Assembly (NCBI GenBank): GCA_030430915.1
Contig: JAUIKH010000009.1
Location: 1-35,601, forward strand
From: a bacterium
Lineage (GTDB): Bacteria > Patescibacteriota > Saccharimonadia > Saccharimonadales > SZUA-47
Reading direction: 5' to 3'
Length of the DNA stretch: 35,601 nucleotides
Both the position numbers and the translations under genes were made by a program. The notes beneath the pieces were generated by a model, which did no database searches, was not told where the DNA came from, and saw only the letters and a program-made list of their open reading frames with translations. Shown in pieces: positions 28,786-35,601 of this stretch. Position 1 is the stretch's first letter. Every line of letters starts with the position of its first letter.

Positions 28786-29607
28786 ATGTATTTAACAATT
28801 GATGTGGGGGGTTCGAAGGTTCTAATAGCGACTTTTTCTTCGGACGGTAATCTACAAAAAAGCACAAAATTTAAAACACCAATCATGTATCCTGATTTTA
28901 TATTGGAGCTCAAGAAAGAAATCAAAGGTCTTTTAGGTGATGAACATCCTGACTCATGTGCTATTGCACTACCTGGGACGCTAGACAGAGAAAACGGTGT
29001 AGCATTGTTTTTTGGCAATTTGCCGTGGGAAAACGTAAAAATTAGAGATGATTTATCTGATACGCTTCACTGCCCGATATATTTAGAAAATGATGCAAAG
29101 TTAGCTGGCTTAGCCGAGGCCGATGCAGTTAGTGACCTATACTCTAGAGTATTGTACGTGACTGTCAGTACTGGAATTGGTCTAGGATTAACTGTAGACG
29201 GAGAAATAGATTATTCAGTCAAAGATGCGGGCGGTAAAGCTATAATGCTGGAACACCAGGGTAAAATCATGGCGTGGGAAGAATTTGCCAGCGGCAAGGC
29301 AATAGTAGCCCAGAGCGGCAAAATGGCCAGCGAGATTACTGATGAGTCTGATTGGTATCTAGTATCCCGTAATATTGCGATAGGTCTAATAAGTCTAATC
29401 ACTACACTGTCACCAGATTGTATTGTCATTGGGGGTGGAGTTGGTGCACATCTAGAAAAGTTTCATGAAAAATTACATGACGAACTAGAGCTGTATCGAA
29501 GTAAGATGATAGTTAACATGCCTCAAATTATGAAAGCTCAGCATCCTGAGCAAGCCGTAATTTACGGAGGCTACTTGCTTTGCAAGAGTAAAATCAATAA
29601 CGGTTAA
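28786..29607 (+). CDS. ROK family sugar kinase/regulator-like protein
   Basis: 273 aa; MYLTIDVGGSKVLIATF, CAIALPGTLDRENG, VSTGIGLGLTVDGEI, CIVIGGGVGAH. Confidence 0.9.
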   Translation: MYLTIDVGGSKVLIATFSSDGNLQKSTKFKTPIMYPDFILELKKEIKGLLGDEHPDSCAIALPGTLDRENGVALFFGNLPWENVKIRDDLSDTLHCPIYLENDAKLAGLAEADAVSDLYSRVLYVTVSTGIGLGLTVDGEIDYSVKDAGGKAIMLEHQGKIMAWEEFASGKAIVAQSGKMASEITDESDWYLVSRNIAIGLISLITTLSPDCIVIGGGVGAHLEKFHEKLHDELELYRSKMIVNMPQIMKAQHPEQAVIYGGYLLCKSKINNG

Positions 29608-29671
29608 AGATTCTTATTATTGCCTACCAGATAATTCTGCAATTTTTGTATTAATGTAGGATAATGGTGTT

Positions 29672-30133
29672 ATGAGGCAAGAAGAAGTAGTTGCTAAGAT
29701 TAAAAGTGAGTACAAGAATATTAGTCTCGAACCTGCAGATAATTATTACTGGTCTCCTAGTGAAAATAAGGTGTTTTATGTGCTCAATAACAACAGCATC
29801 GAAGCTGTTTGGGCTCTACTGCATGAAGTGGGTCATGCCCTGCTTGATCATACTAAGTATTTTTCGGATATAGAATTGGTCAAAATTGAAGTTGAAGCAT
29901 GGAATAAGGCCGAAGAGCTGGCGTCAGATTTAGATATAGAAATCGACGAAGACCATATCCAAGACTGCTTAGATAGCTACAGAGATTGGCTACATAAGCG
30001 TAGTCTATGTCCTGATTGTGATTTAAGCGGAGTTCAGGTCAATACTAAGACCTATGTCTGTATATTTTGTCATAAAAGGTGGTCCGTAACCTCTGAACGG
30101 TTTTGCCGACCCTATAGACTTCAAAACAAGTAA
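29672..30133 (+). CDS. Zinc metallopeptidase-like (HEVGH, ImmA/IrrE-like) protein with C-terminal zinc ribbon
   Basis: 153 aa; LLHEVGHALLDH; CPDCDLSGVQVNTKTYVCIFCHKRW. Confidence 0.7.
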   Translation: MRQEEVVAKIKSEYKNISLEPADNYYWSPSENKVFYVLNNNSIEAVWALLHEVGHALLDHTKYFSDIELVKIEVEAWNKAEELASDLDIEIDEDHIQDCLDSYRDWLHKRSLCPDCDLSGVQVNTKTYVCIFCHKRWSVTSERFCRPYRLQNK

Positions 30134-30194
30134 TTGTTTATTACTTCTGGTGCTTTGTTTCTTACTATATCTTTTACAAGATTTATCTTACAAA

Positions 30195-30228
30195 TAAAAA
30201 GAGCCCTGGGTATGGACTCTTTTTTGAG
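30195..30228. terminator. Bidirectional terminator between convergent genes
   Basis: AAAAAGAGCCC tgggtat GGACTCTTTTTT. Confidence 0.7.
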
Positions 30229-30242
30229 AACTTCCTTATTGT

Positions 30243-30440
30243 TTAAGAAGTTTTCTTAGTTCGGCGTGAAATTCTTCCGCCTTTAGCACCAGCTTTTCTA
30301 GCTAGTTCACGGTTAGCGTAAAAGCCACCTGTTGTACCTTTTTTACCACCTGAAGCACCGATTTTTGCGTAAAAATCTGCACCATATTTTGCTTTGTTAC
30401 GTGCTGCAGCTTTTTGGCCGCCTGCTTTTGTTCCTGCCAT
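30243..30440 (-). CDS. KGG-motif (stress-induced) small basic protein
   Basis: 65 aa; AGGQKAAARNKAKYGADFYAKIGASGGKKGTTGGFYANRELARKAGAKGGRISRR: KGG-type repeats. Confidence 0.8.
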   Translation of the reverse strand: MAGTKAGGQKAAARNKAKYGADFYAKIGASGGKKGTTGGFYANRELARKAGAKGGRISRRTKKTS

Positions 30441-30731
30441 TTATTTATACTCCTTACCGTGCTCATTTCTGGCGTATATTTTGCGCGAAATCTTCCGCTC
30501 CGAGCTCTACTACGTACTAAAGTACGTCTCCGAATCCAGTGCTTAGTTTCTCGCAAACTATCCAGCCATAAAAGACCACTAGCTTGCTTTAATTGTGGCC
30601 GATCATCTCTAATGAGCCACTTTACTGTAGTAGACTGCAATTCAACCACCTTCGGTTTTAAAGCAATAAACTACAAATTAATTTGATAAATTATTAATCC
30701 ACCTTTTGTTTTTCGAGTGGAACAAATAAAA

Positions 30732-30776
30732 AAAAGAGGGTTCTATAATGTCCTTTCGGACATATTACCCTCTCTT
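30732..30776 (-). terminator. Strong terminator downstream of the 30837-31208 gene
   Basis: Minus: AGAGAGGGT...ATGTCC GAAA GGACAT...ACCCTCT followed by TTTTTTTT. Confidence 0.85.
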
Positions 30777-30836
30777 TAATTTTTGTTTCTTTCGAAACTA
30801 TATATACATTAGCACAAAGTATTGCTTATGTCAACT

Positions 30837-31208
30837 TTATTTTTTGAGTCTTCTGTCTTTTGGTATAGGACCTTGCAATAAACGATCAGCTCCAAGTTCT
30901 ATATATGCACTTGCTATGGTTCCAATTTTTCTAATAGTCCCATGTTCTCTAGCTTTTTCAATTCTATCGTGTTGTAATTCCCTATACTTAAGCCTACTAG
31001 CATCAATATGACTGATTGGCAGTTCACCCCCACTTTGATGTTCAGCAATCAACATTCGGCTAACACTTTCATCTACGTTTAAAACTTCTAACTGTTGTTC
31101 AATTGGAAGCCGACCGATATCTTTTGGATCTACAGGAGCAATACGACTTTCTGGAGTCTCATTTGCTGGTTGTTCAATTGTGTTTATGCGTGATATAGCC
31201 ATTGTCAT
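30837..31208 (-). CDS. Hypothetical protein
   Basis: 123 aa ORF, followed by a strong terminator; no family recognised. Confidence 0.65.
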   Translation of the reverse strand: MTMAISRINTIEQPANETPESRIAPVDPKDIGRLPIEQQLEVLNVDESVSRMLIAEHQSGGELPISHIDASRLKYRELQHDRIEKAREHGTIRKIGTIASAYIELGADRLLQGPIPKDRRLKK

Positions 31209-31490
31209 ATTACTTTACTTAACCCTTCTATTATATACCTTTTATGTTTTTTTGTCAATAATATTTTATTATAATTTGACTCTTACACCTTTCAACCTTA
31301 TAAATAGATAGATTGATATCTTTTTAGCTTGCGAACCTAAAAATGATCTACCTCTTTGTATTGCCTTGTCTCTCATTGTGATAATAGCATAAGAATAATA
31401 ATATTGCCATGGAATTGCCAAGAAAAAAGAACCCTTACAGGTCCTTCTTCCACTGCCTTACGACAGTATATACATGATAGCATAGAGATA

Positions 31491-31525
31491 TTGCTTTGTC
31501 AAGTTTATTCTGCTATAACTATACT
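31491..31525 (+). promoter_or_regulatory. Candidate promoter giving a very short 5' UTR for the 31535 gene
   Basis: TTGCTT-N17-TATAAC or TTGTCA-N18-TATACT, followed directly by GGAGAATAGATG. Confidence 0.45.
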
Positions 31526-31534
31526 GGAGAATAG

Positions 31535-32056
31535 ATGAAAACTTTTGAAAATCATCCCGTTAAACTACCATACCCTATACCTGTTGAAGAATGTAAGCCA
31601 TGGCACGGATATGCACTTATTGGTAGAGGACCGCTCGCAGGTATAAAGATTCCGCAACCTGAACATGAATTCATTGGTTTAGATGAACATCTAGGTATAT
31701 TTTCGGTTTCAAGATTCATTAATGTGTCTAAAGTAGAGAGCTTAGGCACTGTTGAACCTATAATAAATCTTGGAAAGGTTCCAATAGAATTCCAAAACTT
31801 AAATTTAGAAGACTTACTTAGTAAAAAAGAACCCGAAACGAAACAAGAATGTTTAAATTTAATGATTTTGCTTGCCAATCTAAGTATTAAAAGTACTGAA
31901 ATTTTGGCAGAAATAGATGGACAAGATTCAATCTATATAGAGATGATGAAAGAAGCACGATCAGGCCTAGAGGAATTGAAGCAATCATTCCAAGAAGGTA
32001 CCGTCAGTAAATTTCAATCTGATTATACGAATATTATTCGCAAAGTTTCAGGGTAA
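31535..32056 (+). CDS. Hypothetical protein
   Basis: 173 aa; GGAG RBS just upstream of ATG; no family recognised. Confidence 0.7.
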   Translation: MKTFENHPVKLPYPIPVEECKPWHGYALIGRGPLAGIKIPQPEHEFIGLDEHLGIFSVSRFINVSKVESLGTVEPIINLGKVPIEFQNLNLEDLLSKKEPETKQECLNLMILLANLSIKSTEILAEIDGQDSIYIEMMKEARSGLEELKQSFQEGTVSKFQSDYTNIIRKVSG

Positions 32057-32332
32057 TTTTAATAATGGTGCTACTGTTTTATATCGCACTATGTAAATAG
32101 ATAATTTAGCTAAATGAAATAGTTCGAGCAATATAATACATAGACGAAATACTTCAAAAAAATCATCTTTTATATGAATAGATAGCTATACTTCTGTTTC
32201 AGAGCATAGACAGTAAAGGTAATTAGACCATTTCATACACCAGAGGGTGTTGGCCATTTAGTGTTAAGGTTAAATTGGGCTAAAGTTAAGGAAAACATTT
32301 AATTCTAGTTGTTCTTTTTTCTATGTCAGTCA

Positions 32333-32373
32333 CGAATACGTTTTTCATCGTCGTATTCTCCTCTTTTTTATTT
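32333..32373 (+). terminator. Rho-independent terminator
   Basis: GAATACG tttttcatcgt CGTATTC followed by TCCTCTTTTTTATTTTT. Confidence 0.65.
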
Positions 32374-32576
32374 TTGTTTTATATTTTTGTATTTTTTGTA
32401 AATACAACCATAAACTACAGTTATTATCGCAAAAAGTCAATGTGATAAATAACAATAAGACTAGAAGTGCATGTTATTAACAAGTAATAGCTTTGCCGTT
32501 CTGAATTTAAAACTGTCCGTATTTGCTTTTTTTATTTTTGCGTGTGACTATGTAGGTGAATTAATTAAATATAAAA

Positions 32577-33938
32577 ATGGAATACACAGCAATACTTTCA
32601 ACCCTAGACCTATTAGCGCGTGGTGGCGGTGGTGGCAGTGGTGGTGGCAGTGGTGGTGGCAGTGGTGGTGGTGGGTTGTTATTTGCAATTGGTTACCTCC
32701 CCCCTTCCTTTGTAACTAGTAAGATTCTTAAAAAATTTGGTGATAAGGCTGCGATATATGTGGGCCTGCCGTTTGCTCTAGTGTGGGCGTTAGGATTATT
32801 TATAATTTTTGGTGCCAGCTTTCTTGGATTCATACTCTCGGGCTTAGCTATAGGTGGATTTTTTGGTGGGTATTATGGGTTATACGGCAAGATAAAGAAA
32901 AAAGCCAAGAAAGCGAAGAAGCACATAGCAAAAGCTGCAACCCTTGATAAAGCATGGGACCGGGAAGCACTGCTAAAACGAGTTGAACAGATTTTTTACC
33001 AATATCAAAAAGATTGGTCTGAGTTGAACACACAAAATATAGCTAGCTACACAACAGATAGATACGCCTACCACAACTGGTTGATGCTGACAGCCCTATA
33101 CCAGCTATCACGCAGGAATATAATGAGCAATCTGAACCTTAAAACGATTGAATTTGTAGAGATTAAGGATAGCCAGGACAATAACCAGGACAGCTTCACT
33201 GCTTATATCGAGGCAGATGCAACTGATCAATTGCAAGATACAAGAGACGGTAAAATACTATTTGAAGACAAGAAGCCTTTTAGTGAGTACTGGACCTTTA
33301 ACCGTCATCCCCAAAAAGGCTGGGTATTAGCTGAAATTAGACAATTAACGGAAAAAGTAACATCAAAAACAGCCTTAATAAGTAGCTTTGCCAGCAAAAA
33401 TAACCTGTACTTTAGCCTCGACTGGGGATGGCTATTGCTACCAAAACTGGGGAATATATTCTCTAAGGCTAAATTTGGAACTTCAGATATTAATAACCAC
33501 TGCATAGGAATGCTCGGAAATGAATTAATCCAACTATATACATACGTACCGGTATCTGCAAATAATAATAACTACCAGGAGATAACGGTTGCACAAATTG
33601 CTGTTCCCAGCAAGAATTATGGTCGAATAGTAATTGAAAATAAATCTAAATGGCAAAAGCTTAATATATTTAAGCGGAAACCCAAAGGTTTGAATAAGCT
33701 GGAGGTTGAAGCTATGGAGATCAACGAACGCTTCAATATATATGCTAGCGACATTGAACAAGTAACAACATTTGAGCTATTGCATCCAGCCTACATGGAC
33801 TATGTCATAAACACCCCCGGTAAAATCAATATAGAAGTATACGACAATACTATATTTATCTACAGTAAAGACAAAAAAGTAAACTACGACAGCATATTCA
33901 ACTTACTAGTCCGAGCGCATAAAGAGCTTGTTAGATAG
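32577..33938 (+). CDS. Membrane protein with Gly/Ser linker, TM segments, Tim44-like domain and DUF3137-like C-terminus
   Basis: 453 aa; LARGGGGGSGGGSGGGSGGGG; hydrophobic AAIYVGLPFALVWALGLFIIFGASFLGFILSGLAIGGFF; DREALLKRVEQIFYQYQKDWSELNTQNIASYTTDRYAYHNWLMLTALYQLSRRN (Tim44-like); LEVEAMEINERFNIYASDIEQVTTFELLHPAYMDYVINTPGKINIEVYDNTIFIYS (DUF3137-like). Confidence 0.75.
   Translation: MEYTAILSTLDLLARGGGGGSGGGSGGGSGGGGLLFAIGYLPPSFVTSKILKKFGDKAAIYVGLPFALVWALGLFIIFGASFLGFILSGLAIGGFFGGYYGLYGKIKKKAKKAKKHIAKAATLDKAWDREALLKRVEQIFYQYQKDWSELNTQNIASYTTDRYAYHNWLMLTALYQLSRRNIMSNLNLKTIEFVEIKDSQDNNQDSFTAYIEADATDQLQDTRDGKILFEDKKPFSEYWTFNRHPQKGWVLAEIRQLTEKVTSKTALISSFASKNNLYFSLDWGWLLLPKLGNIFSKAKFGTSDINNHCIGMLGNELIQLYTYVPVSANNNNYQEITVAQIAVPSKNYGRIVIENKSKWQKLNIFKRKPKGLNKLEVEAMEINERFNIYASDIEQVTTFELLHPAYMDYVINTPGKINIEVYDNTIFIYSKDKKVNYDSIFNLLVRAHKELVR
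32621..32670 (+). repeat. 12-bp in-frame tandem repeat (GGTGGTGGCAGT)n encoding GGGS
   Basis: ggtggtggcagtggtggtggcagtggtggtggcagtggtggtggtgg. Confidence 0.9.
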
Positions 33939-34154
33939 CTATCGAGGTGATGCTTGCTTGAAGAGATATCTAGCCTCTCTTGTCATCGAATTCGTGATAG
34001 GGGTCTACTCATCTCTGTAAGTACAGATGCAATAAACATACCGTGAGTAAAGAATATCCTATAGTCTAGCTCACCACTAGATACTTGATCTAAGAAATAT
34101 TTGCTTTTATATACTTTTTATGATATATTTATCATATTGGGATATAAAAGAAAA

Positions 34155-34604
34155 ATGATTGAAAAAAACTCAGAAAACACAACTACTTTATACAGAATAG
34201 AAAACCCAAATATTCCTGCAGTTCCAAATGGCATGACATCACATGAAGATTTAGTTGGTCAATGGTTTTCACCTAATATCCATACGGCGCTTATCTATGC
34301 ACGAAAGTCCACAAAGAAATCTAAGGAAACAGGCAAACCAGTTAATGGCACGAGGCTTGTAGTGGCCCACGTGCCCGACACAGTAGTTAGTGATTTACAC
34401 GTATCAAGACATCCTATAGCCAGTAGTATGGATGTTGAAAATGATAACTATATAGTTCCGCGTGACGGGACTTATCCTGTCCAGCAAATTGATCTTGATC
34501 CAATAATCGGTGAACTAAGAGGTGAGCTGGGAAGACTCGATAAATATTCTGAAGCAAAAAGAAGAGTCATACTACACTTAGGTGAAATTCTTGTAAGACA
34601 ATAA
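34155..34604 (+). CDS. Hypothetical protein, possible ADP-ribosyltransferase-like fold
   Basis: 149 aa from ATG 34155; TTLYRIENPN...LVGQWFSPNIHTALIYARKS...TRLVVAHVPD...ENDNYIVPRDGTYPV. Confidence 0.55.
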   Translation: MIEKNSENTTTLYRIENPNIPAVPNGMTSHEDLVGQWFSPNIHTALIYARKSTKKSKETGKPVNGTRLVVAHVPDTVVSDLHVSRHPIASSMDVENDNYIVPRDGTYPVQQIDLDPIIGELRGELGRLDKYSEAKRRVILHLGEILVRQ

Positions 34605-34729
34605 TTAAATTATTCTTTAGGTAAGTTAATTTAGGATAAGCTTCTGAATGCATAGACTTGCTCCACCGTAAGATATTCTGCTTTGATAAAAAAAGCTATT
34701 CTGCTCCAGTTCAAGATAATTAGCTTTGT

Positions 34730-34838
34730 TAGTGGATTTATTCCGCTATAAAAAGATTCCTCTTTAGGGGAAGATCTCCAGAGAAAAAAACAACACAATG
34801 TTTTTCTCTGCGGCTAAGGAGGGGATATTCTCCTCCTT
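34730..34838 (+). ncRNA. Repeated multi-hairpin RNA-like element, copy B (strand uncertain)
   Basis: TAGTGGA-TTTAT-TCCGCTA; CTTTAG...CTAAGG; GGGG-AAGAT-CTCC; CAGAGAAAAA...ACACAATG-TTTTTCTCTG; AAGGAGG...CCTCCTT. Homologous to 25673-25782. Confidence 0.65.
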
Positions 34839-34845
34839 AAAGTAA

Positions 34846-34869
34846 AGAGCCTCCCATAAAGGAGGCTCT
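34846..34869 (-). terminator. rRNA operon terminator after 5S
   Basis: AGAGCCTCC tttatg GGAGGCTCT followed by TTTACTTT on minus. Confidence 0.8.
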
Positions 34870-34879
34870 AAACGTAAAC

Positions 34880-34985
34880 CGGCACCGTGCTATTTTCCCA
34901 CTAAAAGCAGTATAGTAACCGCAACGAGGCTTAACTTCTGTGTTCGGTATGGGAACAGGTGTTTCCCTCGTGCCATGGGCACCGA
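34880..34985 (-). rRNA. rrf: 5S ribosomal RNA
   Basis: Minus: CGGTGCCCATGGCACGAGGGAAACACCTGTTCCCATACCGAACACAGAAGTTAAGCCTCGTTGCGG...GTGGGAAAATAGCACGGTGCCG: typical 5S with closing stem. Confidence 0.93.
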
Positions 34986-35334
34986 TGTGACAAGCCTTAT
35001 GAGACACCCCTTCAGGGTTTCTCATCGCGCAGGAGAATGAAATAAATTTATTCTGCTGGCTGCTCTTCCCGAGCTCAGGAAGGCAAACTCATCGATGTCC
35101 ATATGTGTAGCGTGGTTTGGTTTTTAAGGTTGGTGGTTTACTCACCAGAACCCAGTCATTTCGCTTTCTAAGTACCAAGGATAGACTTGCGTGGGAAATG
35201 ACGGTGTTCTGACGAACAATTTACCGGCTATTAAGCTGACCTGTGTTTTGATAAATATCAAAAACTAGTTGAAGAATGTATCGCCATGAGATTAACCCAA
35301 AGGACAAGTCCTTAGGTATATCTCATGGATCATA

Positions 35335-35601
35335 AAAAGCCAATGGATCTATTAGTACGCTTCAGCTACATGTGTTACCACACTTCTACCTTGCGCCTAT
35401 CAACCTGATCGTCTTTCAGGGATCTCATAGGGAAAACTTATCTTGAGACTAGTTTCGTGCTTAATATGCTTTCAGCACTTATCTATCCCGAACATAGCTA
35501 CTGGACAATGCCGTTGGTACGACAATCCATACACCAGAGGTTCGTTCACCCCGGTCCTCTCGTACTAGGGGCAAATTCTCTCAATTTTCCTGACGTCCAC
35601 A
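35335..35601 (-). rRNA. rrl: 23S ribosomal RNA, 3' portion (continues beyond window)
   Basis: Minus: GTGGACGTCAGGAAAATTGAGAGAATTTGCCCCTAGTACGAGAGGACCGGGGTGAACGAACCTCTGGTGTA (sarcin-ricin loop) ... GTAGCTGAAGCGTACTAATAGATCCATTGGC. Confidence 0.95.

Noticed and set aside
30302-30649. Minus ORF of 115 aa upstream of and overlapping the KGG gene
   Set aside because: Only a GTG start, large out-of-frame overlap with the well-supported KGG-motif gene; possibly a degraded gene but not supportable here.
32220-32300. Possible small RNA before the 32333 terminator (CACC-AGA-GGGTG hairpin, CCATTT direct repeats)
   Set aside because: Pairing too short and no clear promoter; could simply be the 3' UTR of the 31535 gene.
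32471-32719. Trp-rich ORF (WWRWWQWWWQ...)
   Set aside because: Frame-shifted reading of the GGGS tandem repeat.
34837-35025. Minus ORF MRNPEGVSHKACHIG...
   Set aside because: Lies over the 5S rRNA and spacer; not coding.
1-35601. CRISPR arrays, tRNA genes, transposase genes
   Set aside because: No regularly spaced direct repeats, no cloverleaf/TTC-arm sequences and no transposase or integrase ORFs were recognised on either strand.

Overview
AT-rich, gene-dense chromosomal window whose content fits Patescibacteria/Saccharibacteria (TM7)-like bacteria; this assignment is inferred from gene content and protein style, not from a search. Housekeeping genes on the minus strand include rplU, ileS, class II (B12-dependent) ribonucleotide reductase, nrdR, ftsZ, ftsA, map, adk, yqeY, rpsU, infB and rpsA. 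Plus-strand genes include priA, def, fmt and a ROK kinase. The right end holds a 5S rRNA and the 3' end of a 23S rRNA on the minus strand. The left 6.3 kb is one open-ended minus-strand reading frame that the ORF track misses. It encodes the first ~2,100 aa of a giant secreted/surface protein with parallel beta-helix and kelch-like regions. The most interesting non-coding signals are: (1) a ~110-nt multi-hairpin element present twice (25673-25782 and 34730-34838), with conserved loops and stems that differ in sequence but stay paired; (2) a T-box-like tRNA-sensing antiterminator (UGGUACC bulge between two helices) just upstream of ileS; (3) 19-bp inverted repeats bracketing a GIY-YIG gene; (4) clustered palindromes at the 5' end of the giant surface gene; (5) a 57-aa Cys-rich ORF overlapping the ftsA start by ATGA. 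No tRNA genes or CRISPR arrays were seen.
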